NCBI RefSeq assembly: GCF_001421745.1
Contig: NZ_LMKW01000008.1
Location: forward strand, 63,027 to 127,026
Source of the DNA: Sphingomonas sp. Leaf230
GTDB taxonomy: Bacteria; Pseudomonadota; Alphaproteobacteria; Sphingomonadales; Sphingomonadaceae
Length of the DNA: 64,000 nt
Reading direction: 5' to 3'
In this document: positions 50,692 through 60,676 of the stretch, one piece after another
How the letters are laid out: the number at the start of each line of letters is the position of its first letter
How positions within the stretch are numbered: the stretch's first letter is position 1
Notes under the pieces: generated by a model
What the model was told of the DNA's origin: nothing
Seen by the model: only the letters and a program-made list of their open reading frames with translations
Databases searched by the model: none
Position numbers and translations under genes: made by a program

Positions 50692-51837
50692 ATGCGTGCA
50701 ATCACAAAGTCGAGGATCATCGTGGCAACCTTGCTGGCAGCGCTTTCGGCGCACGCAGCCGACGCGGCAGAGGCGAAGCGCACGCCTGCCGGTACGCTCA
50801 AGGACGGTACCGCGATCGAGGCCGTGACGCTGAGCAACGCGCATGGCGTCTCCGCGCGCATCCTGTCGTACGGCGCGACGCTGCAATCGCTGATGGGCCC
50901 GGACCGCAACGGCAAGATCGCCGACGTGATGCTCGGCTATGACGATCTCGCCTCCTACGTCGATCATCCCAATTTCTTCGGCGTGACGGTCGGCCGTTTC
51001 GCCAATCGCATCGCCGGTGGCCGCTTCACGCTGGACGGCAAGCCGTACCAGTTGCCGCTCAACGACAAGGTCAATTCGCTGCACGGCGGCGGCAAGGGCT
51101 TCGACAAGGTCGCCTGGAAGATCGTCTCGGCGACGAACGGCCCGACCGCGACGCTCGTGCTGGGCTACCGCAGCCCGGACGGGGATTCCGGCTATCCCGG
51201 CAACCTCGACGTCACCGTCACCTATACGCTCGACGAAGCCGGCAATCTTGGCATCGCGTATGACGCGAAGACCGACAAGCCGACGATCATCAACATGACC
51301 AACCATGCGATCTTCGATCTCGCCGGTGAAGGCTCGGCGATGGGCGCGTACGGCCACCGACTGACGATTCCCGCCAAGGCGATCACGCCGGTCGACGACA
51401 AACTAATCCCGACCGGCGCGCTGCAACCCGTCGCAGGCACGGTGTTCGATTTCCGAAACGGCCGCATCGTCGGCGAAGGTATCCGCGATGGTCGCGACCA
51501 GCAGATCCGCTACGGCCATGGCTACGACCATAATTTCGCGCTCGACAAAGGTCTGACCGCCAAGCCCGAACTGGCCGCGCGGCTGGAGGATCCTGTCTCG
51601 GGCCGCGTGCTCGAAGTCCTGACGACCGAGCCCGGCGTGCAGTTTTATACCGGCAATTTCCTCGACGGCACGTTCATCGGCAAGAAGGGTCATCTGTACC
51701 GGATGGGCGACGGCATCGCGCTCGAACCGCAGAAATTCCCGGATGCGCCGAACAAGCCGAACTTCGTCTCCGCACGCGTCGATCCGGGCAAGCCGTATCA
51801 CCACGCGATGATCTACCGCCTTTCCGTCGCCCGCTGA
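50692..51837 (+). CDS. galM: Secreted aldose 1-epimerase (mutarotase)
   Basis: 381 residues. An N-terminal signal peptide (IIVATLLAALSAHAADA) puts it in the periplasm, unlike cytoplasmic GalM of E. coli. Motifs: GATLQSLMGPDRNGKIADVMLGYDDL, NFFGVTVGRFANRIAGGRFTLDG, NSLHGGGKGFDKVAW (catalytic His region), NMTNHAIFDLAGEG (second His), GYDHNFAL and GVQFYTGNFLDG with the catalytic Glu further on (ALEPQKFPDAPNKPNF). It interconverts alpha and beta anomers of aldoses before uptake. Start of a two-gene run with the dehydratase gene (24-bp gap), divergent from the sugar transporter. Confidence 0.93.
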   Translation: MRAITKSRIIVATLLAALSAHAADAAEAKRTPAGTLKDGTAIEAVTLSNAHGVSARILSYGATLQSLMGPDRNGKIADVMLGYDDLASYVDHPNFFGVTVGRFANRIAGGRFTLDGKPYQLPLNDKVNSLHGGGKGFDKVAWKIVSATNGPTATLVLGYRSPDGDSGYPGNLDVTVTYTLDEAGNLGIAYDAKTDKPTIINMTNHAIFDLAGEGSAMGAYGHRLTIPAKAITPVDDKLIPTGALQPVAGTVFDFRNGRIVGEGIRDGRDQQIRYGHGYDHNFALDKGLTAKPELAARLEDPVSGRVLEVLTTEPGVQFYTGNFLDGTFIGKKGHLYRMGDGIALEPQKFPDAPNKPNFVSARVDPGKPYHHAMIYRLSVAR

Positions 51838-51861
51838 TTTTCGATCTCCAGAAAGCTCCTC

Positions 51862-53652
51862 ATGACCGACATGCCTAAGCTCCGCTCGCGCGCGTGGTTC
51901 GACAACCCCGAGAACATCGACATGACTGCGCTCTATCTGGAGCGCTATCTGAACTTCGGGCTGTCCCTGGAGGAACTACGCTCGGGCAAGCCGATCATCG
52001 GCATCGCGCAGACCGGCAGCGACCTGAGCCCGTGCAACCGCCACCACCTCGTGCTCGCCGAACGGCTGCGCGAGGGCATCCGCGAAGCCGGCGGCATCGC
52101 GCTCGAATTCCCGGTTCACCCGATCCAGGAAACCGGCAAGCGTCCCACCGCCGGGCTCGACCGCAACCTCGCCTATCTAGCCCTGGTCGAGGTGTTATAC
52201 GGCTATCCGCTCGACGGCGTTGTGCTGACGATTGGCTGTGACAAGACCACGCCGGCGTGCCTGATGGCGGCGGCGACCGTGAACATCCCCGCCATCGCGC
52301 TCTCCGTGGGGCCGATGCTCAACGGCTGGCACAAGGGCGAGCGGACCGGTTCGGGGACGATCGTCTGGAAGGCGCGCGAACTGCTCGCAACCGGCGCGAT
52401 CGACGACGAGGGCTTCATCAAGCTCGTCGCCTCGTCCGCCCCCTCGACCGGCTATTGCAACACGATGGGCACCGCGACGACGATGAACAGCCTTGCAGAG
52501 GCGCTCGGCATGCAGTTGCCCGGCTCGGCCGCGATCCCCGCGCCGTACCGCGATCGTCAGGAAGTTGCGTATCGAACCGGCAAGCGGATCGTCGACATGG
52601 TCGCCGAAGATTTGAAGCCCAGCGACATCCTCACCAAGGAAGCGTTCCATAACGCGATCGTCGTCAATTCGGCGATCGGCGGCTCGACCAACGCACCGAT
52701 CCACCTCGCCGCGATCGCGCGCCACGTCGGCGTCGACCTGCCGATCGACGACTGGCAGACGCACGGCCACAAGGTGCCGTTGATGGTCAACCTCCAGCCC
52801 GCCGGCGAATATCTCGGCGAGGATTATTATCACGCGGGCGGCGTGCCCGCGGTGGTTGCCGAGTTGATGAAGCAGGGCCTGATCCACGAAGACGCGATGA
52901 CCGCGAACGGCAAGTCGATCGGCGACAATTGCCGGACCGCGACGATCGAGGACGAGCGCGTCATCCGCCCGTTCGCGACGCCGTTGCTGGAGGATGCCGG
53001 CTTCATCGTGTTGCGCGGCAATCTGTTCGACAGCGCGATCATGAAGACCAGCGTGATCTCGCCAGAGTTCCGCGAGCGGTATTTGAGCAACCCGGACGAT
53101 CTCGAGGCATTCGAGGGCCCCGCGGTCGTGTTCGACGGTCCCGAGGATTATCACCACCGGATCGACGACCCCTCGCTCGGGATAACCACCGACACGTTGT
53201 TGTTCATGCGTGGAGCGGGGCCGATCGGCTATCCGGGTGCGGCCGAGGTCGTGAACATGCGGCCGCCGGCGTATCTGATCCGCGAGGGCGTCCATGCCCT
53301 TCCCTGCATCGGCGACGGTCGGCAGTCGGGGACGTCGGGTTCGCCGTCGATTCTCAACGCCTCGCCCGAGGCGGCGGCGATGGGTGGGCTCGCGCTTATC
53401 CGGACCGGCGACAGGGTTCGCATTGATCTCGCCAAGGGCAGCGCCAACGTGCTGATCTCCGACGACGAGCTTGCCGAGCGCCGCCGTGCGCTGACCGAGG
53501 CGGGCGGCTATGCCTATCCGCGTTCGCAGACGCCGTGGCAGGAAATCCAGCGCGCCACGGTCGGCCAGATGGAGACCGGCGCGATCCTCGAAGGCGCCGA
53601 GAAGTATCAGCGGATCGCGCAGACGATGGGCCTACCCCGCGACAATCACTGA
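51862..53652 (+). CDS. IlvD/Edd-family sugar-acid dehydratase (arabonate/xylonate type)
   Basis: 596 residues. Cysteines placed for the iron-sulfur cluster are C58 ([10 protein letters not shown]), C126 ([12 protein letters not shown]) and C199 ([22 protein letters not shown]). The motif [34 protein letters not shown] is typical of pentonate dehydratases rather than dihydroxyacid dehydratase IlvD. It dehydrates an aldonate to a 2-keto-3-deoxy sugar acid, the step before the AraD1-type enzyme. Which aldonate (L-arabonate, D-xylonate, others) cannot be decided. Its stop overlaps the end of the convergent MaoC gene by 7 bp. Confidence 0.88.
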   Translation: MTDMPKLRSRAWFDNPENIDMTALYLERYLNFGLSLEELRSGKPIIGIAQTGSDLSPCNRHHLVLAERLREGIREAGGIALEFPVHPIQETGKRPTAGLDRNLAYLALVEVLYGYPLDGVVLTIGCDKTTPACLMAAATVNIPAIALSVGPMLNGWHKGERTGSGTIVWKARELLATGAIDDEGFIKLVASSAPSTGYCNTMGTATTMNSLAEALGMQLPGSAAIPAPYRDRQEVAYRTGKRIVDMVAEDLKPSDILTKEAFHNAIVVNSAIGGSTNAPIHLAAIARHVGVDLPIDDWQTHGHKVPLMVNLQPAGEYLGEDYYHAGGVPAVVAELMKQGLIHEDAMTANGKSIGDNCRTATIEDERVIRPFATPLLEDAGFIVLRGNLFDSAIMKTSVISPEFRERYLSNPDDLEAFEGPAVVFDGPEDYHHRIDDPSLGITTDTLLFMRGAGPIGYPGAAEVVNMRPPAYLIREGVHALPCIGDGRQSGTSGSPSILNASPEAAAMGGLALIRTGDRVRIDLAKGSANVLISDDELAERRRALTEAGGYAYPRSQTPWQEIQRATVGQMETGAILEGAEKYQRIAQTMGLPRDNH

Positions 53653-54107
53653 GGAGGACTTGCGCGCCGCTCGATCAGGGCGGTGCGCAGGCATTGGCAG
53701 ACGATCTCGTCGCGTTGGTTGATCAGCCGGTGCGTGAAGGTGACGATGCCCGCGTTCGGCCGCGACTTGCTCGGCTTCAGCTCGGTCACTTCGGTCTGGC
53801 AGCGCATCGTGTCGCCGATGAAGACGGGCTTAGGGTGCACGAGCTTATCGTAGCCGAGATTGGCGACGAGCGTGCCGAGCGTCGTCTCGCCGACCGACAG
53901 CCCGACCATCAGCGCAAAGGTGAAGGTGCCGTTGACGAGGATGCGGCCGAACTCGCTTGCCTTGGCTGCCTCGATGTCGAGGTGGAGGGGCTGCGGGTTG
54001 TGCGTCATCGTCGAGAACAGGAGGTTGTCCGTCTCGGTCACCGTGCGGCGGATCTCGTGTTCGATCCGGTCGCCGATGCTCCAGTCGTCGAAATAGCGGC
54101 CGGCCAT
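53646..54107 (-). CDS. MaoC-family dehydratase
   Basis: 153 residues from ATG 54107. The hotdog fold with the MaoC signature: [49 protein letters not shown], carrying the catalytic Asp/His pair of R-specific or MaoC enoyl-CoA hydratases. The 1-nt overlap of its ATG with the stop of the biotin-carboxylase gene (TGATG) indicates coupling. In the leucine pathway the hydratase step (methylglutaconyl-CoA) is usually a crotonase (LiuC), which is absent here, so this gene could cover it. That is inference. Confidence 0.88.
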   Translation of the reverse strand: MAGRYFDDWSIGDRIEHEIRRTVTETDNLLFSTMTHNPQPLHLDIEAAKASEFGRILVNGTFTFALMVGLSVGETTLGTLVANLGYDKLVHPKPVFIGDTMRCQTEVTELKPSKSRPNAGIVTFTHRLINQRDEIVCQCLRTALIERRASPPQ

Positions 54108-55945
54108 CAGGAATCCTTCTCGATGCGGACGAGCATGGTGCCCTCGGTCACCTGCCCGCCCTCGATGGCGTTGAGGTCCGCGACGATGCCGTCGAACGGC
54201 GCGGTCAGCGAATGCTCCATCTTCATCGCCTCGAGCGTGACGAGCTTCTGGCCTTTCAGGACGGTATCGCCTGCCGCGACGTCGACCGCGATGATACGGC
54301 CGGGCATCGGCGACAGGATCGCGCCATCGGCCGCTCCGCCTGCAGCGACACCAGATGCGCGCCAAGGCTTGAGCTGCCAGGTCTGGCCGGCTTCGGAGAT
54401 CAGGACGTCTTCGAACGCCGACGTCGTTCCGGCGCGTCCGTCGAGATCGACCTCGACCGGTTCGCCGTCCAGCAGGAATGTCGCAGTACGGCGCGACGAG
54501 GCGTTCAGACGGAAGCCTGAGATCGGATCGGTGGAGACGAGTGCGCCTGCGGCGTCGGCCAACGCCTCTTCGGTCGGGTGCGTCGGCGGCATGAGCGCGT
54601 CGCCTTCGCGGGCGATCAGGCCGGTGTCGAGTGTGCCCGCTACGAAGTCGGGATGGTCGAGCGCCTCGACGAGAAACCCGGCGTTGGAGCGTACCGGCCA
54701 GACGACCGCGCCGTCTAGCGCATACGCCAGGGCTTCACGCGCAGTCTCGCGATCTTCGCCCCAGGCGATGACCTTGGCAATCATCGGGTCGTAGAAGGGC
54801 GAGATTTCAGCGCCCTGCTCTACCCCGGTATCGACGCGGGCGGTGGTGCCGAGATCGAAGCGTTCGAGCGTGCCGATCGACGGCAGGAAACCCTTGGCGG
54901 GATCTTCCGCATATAAACGCGCTTCCATCGCCCAGCCGTCGATCGCCAGTTCGTCCTGACGCTTCGGCAAAGGCTCGCCGGACGCGACGCGGAGTTGCCA
55001 TTCGACGAGATCCTGGCCGGTGATCTCTTCGGTCACCGGGTGCTCGACCTGCAACCGCGTGTTCATTTCCATGAACCAGATTCGGTCGGCGCGGAGGCCT
55101 TCGCTGGCGTCGGCGATGAACTCGATCGTGCCAGCGCCGACGTAATCGACCGCCTTGGCGGCCTTTACCGCGGCGGCGCAGATGGCTTCGCGGGTGGCGG
55201 CGTCCATGCCGGGTGCGGGCGCTTCCTCGATTACCTTCTGGTGGCGGCGCTGGAGCGAGCAGTCGCGTTCGAACAAATGGACGACGTTGCCGTGGCTGTC
55301 GCCGAAGACCTGCACCTCGATATGGCGCGGCGAGAGGATGTATTTCTCGATCAGGACGTCGGTGTTGCCGAACGATGAGGCCGCTTCGCGCTGGCACGAG
55401 ACGAGGGAGTCGGCGAACTCGGCGGCGGTATCGACGCGGCGCATGCCCTTGCCGCCGCCACCGGCGACCGCCTTGATGAGGACGGGGTAGCCGATCGCGT
55501 CGGCCTCTGCCTTCAGCCGTTCGGGAGCCTGGTCCTCGCCGAGATAGCCGGGCGTGACGGGTACGCCGGCGGCGATCATGCGCTGTTTCGCGGCGTCCTT
55601 GAGGCCCATCGCGCGGATGCTGTCGGGGTTGGGGCCGACCCAGATCAGGCCGGCGTCGAGTACGGCTTGGGCGAAGTCGGCATTCTCGGACAGGAAGCCG
55701 TAGCCGGGGTGGATTGCCTGCGCGCCGGTATCCTTCGCGGCGGCGATGATGCGGTCGCCGACGAGGTAGCTCTCGCGCGCAGCGGACCCACCGATGTGGA
55801 CGGCTTCGTCGGCCTGGCGGACGTGGAGCGCGGTCGCGTCGGCGTCCGAATAGACGGCCACCGTGCGGATGCCGAGCGCCCTTGCGGTGCGGATGATGCG
55901 GCAGGCGATCTCGCCGCGGTTGGCGATCAGGAGCGATTCGATCAT
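54107..55945 (-). CDS. liuD: Biotin-dependent acyl-CoA carboxylase, biotin carboxylase/BCCP subunit (methylcrotonyl-CoA type)
   Basis: 612 residues from ATG 55945 (MIESLLIANRGEIACRII). Biotin carboxylase domain (residues ~1-450) with GGGGKGMRRV, EKYILSPRHIEVQVFGD, ERDCSLQRRHQKVIEEAPAPG, FMEMNTRLQVEHPVTE; BCCP domain at the C-terminus with the biotinyl lysine in LEAMKMEHSL (~residue 574). With the beta subunit it carboxylates 3-methylcrotonyl-CoA in leucine breakdown; the isovaleryl-CoA dehydrogenase in the same operon supports this over propionyl- or geranyl-CoA. Coupled to MaoC at its stop. Confidence 0.9.
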   Translation of the reverse strand: MIESLLIANRGEIACRIIRTARALGIRTVAVYSDADATALHVRQADEAVHIGGSAARESYLVGDRIIAAAKDTGAQAIHPGYGFLSENADFAQAVLDAGLIWVGPNPDSIRAMGLKDAAKQRMIAAGVPVTPGYLGEDQAPERLKAEADAIGYPVLIKAVAGGGGKGMRRVDTAAEFADSLVSCQREAASSFGNTDVLIEKYILSPRHIEVQVFGDSHGNVVHLFERDCSLQRRHQKVIEEAPAPGMDAATREAICAAAVKAAKAVDYVGAGTIEFIADASEGLRADRIWFMEMNTRLQVEHPVTEEITGQDLVEWQLRVASGEPLPKRQDELAIDGWAMEARLYAEDPAKGFLPSIGTLERFDLGTTARVDTGVEQGAEISPFYDPMIAKVIAWGEDRETAREALAYALDGAVVWPVRSNAGFLVEALDHPDFVAGTLDTGLIAREGDALMPPTHPTEEALADAAGALVSTDPISGFRLNASSRRTATFLLDGEPVEVDLDGRAGTTSAFEDVLISEAGQTWQLKPWRASGVAAGGAADGAILSPMPGRIIAVDVAAGDTVLKGQKLVTLEAMKMEHSLTAPFDGIVADLNAIEGGQVTEGTMLVRIEKDS

Positions 55946-56104
55946 CGATTCGCTCCGCGGAAGTGCACAAAGTGCAGACGCTCCAGCGATGTGCACATCG
56001 GGCTCGAAAGCCGCTCGAAGGCAGCAAGATCGGTGGAAAGGATCGACTGGTTCATCATGGTCATCCCGGCATAAGCCGATGCGGGCGGTGTAGGACAGGC
56101 CATG

Positions 56105-56587
56105 TCAGTTCGCGCACCCGGTGGTGCGCTTCGACCAGGTGAGGTTGGCGATCTTCCAGCGGCCGGCTTCGCGGACCATGTCGAAATGGTCGGTGCCGCA
56201 ATGCGAGACCTTGCCGTCGATGGTGAAGACGTAGGGCGACCAGACCATCGCGATGTCGCCGTCGATGTCGACCGCGGGATCGGTGAGGCGTTCGGCGTAG
56301 CGCTCGGGGCCAGGCTTGATCGATGCGGCGAACTCGGGCCAGCTGGTGCGGCGGACCGAGCGCGTGCCGTCGGGCTTTTCCTCGGCGACGGTGGCGCCTC
56401 CGTCGGAGCGGACCTGCGCGAGGATCGCCTGGCCGTCGCGGGCGGCGAGCGCGGCGAAGAGCGCATCGATCGGGACCATGACGCCGGCCTCTTCGGTCAT
56501 TACCGCGGGCGGCAGGCCGGTGCCCTTGACGATCGGCTGGACCGGGGTGATCTGTCCGGCGGCGAGGAGAAGAGACAGCAGGATCAT
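56105..56587 (-). CDS. NTF2-like (SnoaL/DUF4440-type) periplasmic protein
   Basis: 160 residues with a short N-terminal signal peptide (MILLSLLLAAGQITPVQPI). The body is an NTF2-like cone fold: PIDALFAALAARDGQAILAQ, FAASIKPGPERYAERLTDP, DIAMVWSPYVFTIDGKVSHCGTDHFDMVREAGRWKIANLTWSKR. Such domains bind small hydrophobic ligands or act as enzymes; this one has no clear catalytic pair and its ligand is unknown. It lies between the two carboxylase subunit genes of the liu-type operon, starting 5 nt after the beta-subunit stop. The predicted secretion is odd for a catabolic operon. Confidence 0.82.
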   Translation of the reverse strand: MILLSLLLAAGQITPVQPIVKGTGLPPAVMTEEAGVMVPIDALFAALAARDGQAILAQVRSDGGATVAEEKPDGTRSVRRTSWPEFAASIKPGPERYAERLTDPAVDIDGDIAMVWSPYVFTIDGKVSHCGTDHFDMVREAGRWKIANLTWSKRTTGCAN

Positions 56588-56591
56588 CGGG

Positions 56592-58193
56592 TTACATCCT
56601 GAACACGCCGAACGCGGGGCGTTCGGGGATGGGAGCGTTGAGCGTCGCGGCGAAGGCCAGCCCCAGCACGTCGCGGGTCTGGGCGGGATCGATGATGCCG
56701 TCGTCCCAGAGGCGCGCGGTCGCGTACCAGGGGTTGCCCTCGTCCTCGTATTTCTGGCGGACGGGCGCCTTGAAGGCCTCGGCCTGCTCGGGCGTCCAGC
56801 TTTCCGCGTCGCGGTGGACGGTGGCGAGGACCGAGGCGGCCTGTTCGCCGCCCATCACGCTGATCCGGCTGTTGGTCCAGGTGAACAGGAAGCGCGGCGA
56901 ATAGGCGCGGCCGCACATGCCGTAATTGCCCGCGCCGAAGCTTCCGCCGATCAATACCGTGATCTTCGGGACGGTCGCGGTGGCGACGGCGGTGACGAGC
57001 TTCGCGCCGTGCTTGGCGATGCCCTCCGCCTCGTACTTGCCGCCGACCATGAAGCCGGAGATGTTCTGGAGGAACAGCAGCGGGATGCGGCGCTGACAGG
57101 CGAGCTCGATGAAATGCGCGCCTTTCTGTGCGCTCTCGCTGAACAGTACGCCGTTGTTGGCGAGGATTGCGACCGGGATGCCCCAGATGTGCGCGAAGCC
57201 GCAGACGAGCGAGGTGCCGTAGAGCGCCTTGAACTCGTGGAACTCGCTGCCGTCGACGAGGCGCGCGATGACTTCGTGGACGTCGTAGGGCGCGCGGACG
57301 TCGCTCGGGACGATGCCGTACAGCTCTTCGGGGGCGAACTTCGGCGGCTTGGGCTGCTGGAGGTTCACCGCGGTCTGCGCCTGCGGTTGCAGCGTCGAGA
57401 CGATGTCGCGGACGATCGTCAGCGCGTGCTCGTCGTTCTCGGCGACGTGATCGACCACGCCCGAGCGGCGGCCATGCGTGTCGGCACCGCCCAGTTCCTC
57501 GGCCGAGATGACTTCGCCGGTCGCGGCCTTCACCAGCGGCGGGCCGGCGAGGAAGATCGTCCCCTGCCCGCGAACGATGATCGTCTCGTCGGACATGGCG
57601 GGCACATACGCGCCGCCCGCGGTGCAGCTGCCCATGACGCAGGCGATCTGCGGGATGCCGAGCGCGGACATCTGCGCCTGGTTGAAGAAGATCCGGCCGA
57701 AGTGATCGCGGTCGGGGAAGACCTCGGCTTGGTGCGGCAGGTTCGCGCCGCCGCTGTCGACGAGGTAGATGCAGGGGAGCCGGTTTTCCTGCGCGATTTC
57801 CTGCGCGCGGAGGTGTTTCTTGACGGTGAGCGGGTAGTAGGTGCCGCCCTTCACCGTCGCGTCGTTGCAGACGATCATGCACTGGCGACTGGAGACGCGG
57901 CCGATGCCGATGATCAGGCCGGCGCCGGGGACTTCATCGTCGTACAGGCCGTTCGCGACGAGCTGGCCGATTTCGAGGAACGGCGAGCCGGGGTCGAGCA
58001 GGCGTTCGACGCGGTCGCGGGGGAGGAGTTTGCCGCGCGACGTGTGGCGCTCGCGGGACTTGGCGTTGCCGCCTAGCGCGGTTCGGGCGACGTCTTCGCG
58101 GAGGGTTTCGGCGAGGGCACGGTTGTGGGTCGCGTTGGCGCGGAAGGTTTCGCTGTCGGGGGACAGTGCGGAGGTGAGGACGGGCGCGGTCAC
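56592..58193 (-). CDS. liuB: Methylcrotonyl-CoA carboxylase carboxyltransferase (beta) subunit
   Basis: 533 residues from GTG 58193, the usual length. Acyl-CoA-binding carboxyltransferase motifs: [100 protein letters not shown] and [37 protein letters not shown]. It transfers CO2 from biotin to 3-methylcrotonyl-CoA. The start is preceded by GGGAGGGGAATCAA, where the SD-like tract is the arm of the repeat element at 58199-58296. Follows liuA in the operon. Confidence 0.92.
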   Translation of the reverse strand: MTAPVLTSALSPDSETFRANATHNRALAETLREDVARTALGGNAKSRERHTSRGKLLPRDRVERLLDPGSPFLEIGQLVANGLYDDEVPGAGLIIGIGRVSSRQCMIVCNDATVKGGTYYPLTVKKHLRAQEIAQENRLPCIYLVDSGGANLPHQAEVFPDRDHFGRIFFNQAQMSALGIPQIACVMGSCTAGGAYVPAMSDETIIVRGQGTIFLAGPPLVKAATGEVISAEELGGADTHGRRSGVVDHVAENDEHALTIVRDIVSTLQPQAQTAVNLQQPKPPKFAPEELYGIVPSDVRAPYDVHEVIARLVDGSEFHEFKALYGTSLVCGFAHIWGIPVAILANNGVLFSESAQKGAHFIELACQRRIPLLFLQNISGFMVGGKYEAEGIAKHGAKLVTAVATATVPKITVLIGGSFGAGNYGMCGRAYSPRFLFTWTNSRISVMGGEQAASVLATVHRDAESWTPEQAEAFKAPVRQKYEDEGNPWYATARLWDDGIIDPAQTRDVLGLAFAATLNAPIPERPAFGVFRM

Positions 58194-58198
58194 TTGAT

Positions 58199-58296
58199 TC
58201 CCCTCCCGCTTGCGGGAGGGGTTAGGGGAGGGAATGCGGCCAGGAAGGACACTCGCGGCCTGCCCTCCCCCGACCCCTCCCGCAAGCGGGAGGGGA
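58199..58296. repeat. REP-like paired inverted repeat, family C copy 2, inside the liu-type operon
   Basis: Left arm CCCCTCCCGCTTGCGGGAGG then GGTTAGGGGAGGG; right arm CCCTCCCCCGACCCCTCCCG then CAAGCGGGAGGGGA. It lies between liuA and liuB; on the minus strand the arm nearest liuB contributes GGGAGGGG a few bases before the GTG start. Same family as 30838-30948. Confidence 0.9.
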
Positions 58297-58308
58297 GCAG
58301 TAGGCGCT

Positions 58309-59475
58309 TCACTGTGCCACCTTGGGGGCGGCCCCGATGAGTTCTCTGCCGATCAGCATCCGCCGAATCTCGTTCGTCCCAGCGCCGATGTCGAGCAACT
58401 TCGCGTCCCGCATGAACCGCTCGACCGGCCAGTCCTTGGTATACCCTGCCCCACCCAGCGCCTGGATCGACTCGAGCGAGACCTTCACCGCGCTCTCGCT
58501 CGCCAGCAGGATCGCGCCCGCCGCGTCGAACCGGGTCGTCTTGCCCGCATCGCACGACTTCGCCACCGCATAGACGTACGCGCGCGCCGAACTCAGCGCG
58601 ACGTACATGTCGGCGACCTTGGCCTGGATCAGCTGGAACTGGCCGATCGCCGTCCCGAACTGCTTCCGCTCGCGCACGTACGGGATCACCACGTCGAGGC
58701 ACGCCTGCATGATGCCGAGCTGGATCCCGGCGAGCACCGCGCGCTCATAGTCGAGGCCCGACATCAGCACGCCGACGCCGCCATTCTCGGGGCCCATCAC
58801 GTTCTCGAACGGGACCTCGCAATCGGTGAAGACGAGCTCCGCCGTGGGCGAGCCGCGCATACCCATCTTGTCGATCTTCTGGCCGATCGCGAAGCCCGGC
58901 ATGTCCTTCTCGATCAGGAACGCGGTGATCCCGCGCGAGCCTTCGCCGGTCTTCGTATAGACGACCAGCGTGTCGGCATAGGCCGCGTTGGTGATCCAGA
59001 ACTTCGTGCCGTTGAGGACGTAGCCGGTGTCGGTCTTCACCGCCTTGAGCTTCATCGAAACGACATCGGAGCCGGCGCCCGCCTCGGACATGGCGAGGCT
59101 GCCGACATGCTCGCCCGACACGAGCTTCGGCAGGTACTTGGCCTTCTGCTCGGGATTGCCCCAGCGGCGGATCTGGTTGACGCACAGGTTCGAGTGCGCG
59201 CCGTAGCTGAGCCCGATCGACGCGGATGCGCGCGAGACTTCCTCGACCGCGACGACGTGTTCGAGATAGCCGAGACCGAGGCCGCCATATTCTTCTTCGA
59301 CGGTGATGCCGTGGAGGCCAAGTTCCCCCATCGCCGGCCACAGCTCGCGCGGAAACCAGTCGTCCGCGTCGATCTTCGCGGCCAGCGGCGCGATCTTGTC
59401 GATGGCGAAACGGTGCGTGCTCTCGCGGATCATGTCCGCGGATTCGCCGAGCGCGAAATCGAAATCGGGTATCAT
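58309..59475 (-). CDS. liuA: Isovaleryl-CoA dehydrogenase
   Basis: 388 residues from ATG 59475. Acyl-CoA dehydrogenase landmarks: [52 protein letters not shown] (isovaleryl-CoA dehydrogenase-like), [22 protein letters not shown] (FAD-binding loop), [73 protein letters not shown]. It oxidises isovaleryl-CoA to 3-methylcrotonyl-CoA, the first CoA-level step of leucine degradation, with FAD and electron-transfer flavoprotein. First gene of the operon; divergent from the LysR gene with a T-N11-A box between. Confidence 0.93.
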   Translation of the reverse strand: MIPDFDFALGESADMIRESTHRFAIDKIAPLAAKIDADDWFPRELWPAMGELGLHGITVEEEYGGLGLGYLEHVVAVEEVSRASASIGLSYGAHSNLCVNQIRRWGNPEQKAKYLPKLVSGEHVGSLAMSEAGAGSDVVSMKLKAVKTDTGYVLNGTKFWITNAAYADTLVVYTKTGEGSRGITAFLIEKDMPGFAIGQKIDKMGMRGSPTAELVFTDCEVPFENVMGPENGGVGVLMSGLDYERAVLAGIQLGIMQACLDVVIPYVRERKQFGTAIGQFQLIQAKVADMYVALSSARAYVYAVAKSCDAGKTTRFDAAGAILLASESAVKVSLESIQALGGAGYTKDWPVERFMRDAKLLDIGAGTNEIRRMLIGRELIGAAPKVAQ

Positions 59476-59556
59476 GCAGCCTCTCCAGACCTTGTGTTGC
59501 AGGCATGATACTCGGTCGCTGCGTCCAAGAGAAATTGATACGACCGAACACATGCG

Positions 59557-59571
59557 ATAGACCCCGTCTAT
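59557..59571. promoter_or_regulatory. LysR-type box (T-N11-A) between liuA and the LysR gene
   Basis: ATAGACCCCGTCTAT, an inverted repeat with a T-N11-A core, lies in the 123-bp divergent gap, about 82 bp upstream of liuA and 28 bp upstream of the LysR start. That is the textbook location for LysR autoregulation and activation of the divergent gene. Function is inferred from form and place. Confidence 0.65.
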
Positions 59572-59598
59572 GGCTGCACTCGCTATGATCAGACGCGC

Positions 59599-60492
59599 AT
59601 GATCGAGCGCTATGTATTGCGCTATTTCTTGGCGGTCGTGGACCAAGGCAATTTCACGCGTGCCGCCGCGCAGTGCCGAATCTCGCAGCCGACGCTGTCG
59701 GTCGGGATCGCCAAGCTGGAGGCGTCGCTCGGGCAGACGCTGTTCCTGCGGACCAACCGGCGGATCGAACTCACCCCATCGGGCACGCGGTTCGCGGTGC
59801 ATGCGCGTCGAATCGAAGCCGAGTTCGCGGCTGCCGAGCGGGATTTGCAGGACACGGCGCCTACCAAGCTCGTCCGCCTCGGGATCGCGACGACGCTACC
59901 GCCCTCCTGGATCGCTACGGCATTAAGCCGGGCGCGACGCTCCTCGACCACCGAACGCCTCGAAGTCGTCGAGGGACGGAGCAGAGAACTCGTCGCACTG
60001 CTCGATCGCGGGCGGATCGACGTGATGCTCGGCGCGATCGGCGACGATCCGCGGGGCCGGGTGCTGTTCGAGGAAGGATTCGCGGTCGCGGTCGCGATCG
60101 ACCACCGGCTGGCCGGACGCGCCACCCTCGCGGTCACCGACGTCGCCGAGGAAACGATGATCGTCCGCCGCCACTGCGAAGCGCTGGCCGAGACGAGCCG
60201 CTTCTTCACCGCGCGCGGCGTGCGGCCCTTCATGGCCGCCCGCACCGTCAGCGACGACCGCGCACTGACCTATGTCCGCGCAGGGCTGGGGATGACAGTC
60301 ATGCCGTCGAGCTTTGCCAGCGAGGGCATCGCGATGATTCGGTTGACCGGTTTCGACCCGACAAGGCGCATAGGCCTCATGGTGGCGAACGATTCCGCCT
60401 CTCGGATCGAGGGAAGTATCATGGTCGCGGCGATCGAGGAGACGTTCAGGGACATGCATGCGGCGCGAGCCGATGCCGATGATCTCGACTGA
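59599..60492 (+). CDS. LysR-family transcriptional regulator
   Basis: 297 residues, standard length. The N-terminal winged HTH ([55 protein letters not shown], residues ~8-62) is canonical LysR; the rest is the periplasmic-binding-like effector domain ([58 protein letters not shown]). It is divergent from liuA and probably controls it through the box at 59557-59571. The effector is unknown. The downstream neighbour is the island boundary at 60537. Confidence 0.92.
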   Translation: MIERYVLRYFLAVVDQGNFTRAAAQCRISQPTLSVGIAKLEASLGQTLFLRTNRRIELTPSGTRFAVHARRIEAEFAAAERDLQDTAPTKLVRLGIATTLPPSWIATALSRARRSSTTERLEVVEGRSRELVALLDRGRIDVMLGAIGDDPRGRVLFEEGFAVAVAIDHRLAGRATLAVTDVAEETMIVRRHCEALAETSRFFTARGVRPFMAARTVSDDRALTYVRAGLGMTVMPSSFASEGIAMIRLTGFDPTRRIGLMVANDSASRIEGSIMVAAIEETFRDMHAARADADDLD

Positions 60493-60536
60493 CGCTATGT
60501 AAAAAGCGGTACCGGCGGACCGGTCATCAACGGAAA

Positions 60537-60559
60537 TGGTGGAGCCGAGGGGGATCGAA
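60537..60559 (-). other. tRNA 3'-end fragment: probable left attachment site (attL)
   Basis: The minus strand reads as 23 nt of the 3' end of a tRNA (half of the T loop, T stem, acceptor strand, CCA): it ends TCGGCTCCACCA. The sequence departs from any tRNA at 60560, so the body of the tRNA is missing. The acceptor strand has T where a G3-U70 pair would be, suggesting tRNA-Ala. Composition changes just to the right. This is the usual scar of integration at a tRNA 3' end, with the intact tRNA at the other, unseen, end of the element. Confidence 0.75.
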
Positions 60560-60676
60560 GTAATCGGCTCTAACCATTGGAAACAATAGTTTTATTTTGG
60601 AAGGCTGTTGCGGTTGGTACACTCGGATGTAACAGTTTTAGCCGACCAAGCAACACCTTCTGATTAAGTTCGAGAC

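Noticed and set aside
56316..58076. 586-codon frame antisense to liuB
   Set aside because: Mirror of the carboxyltransferase; no domain or start signal.
60481..60620. A complete tRNA gene at the island edge
   Set aside because: Only the 3' 23 nt are present; the T-loop 5' half and the anticodon arm are missing to the right.
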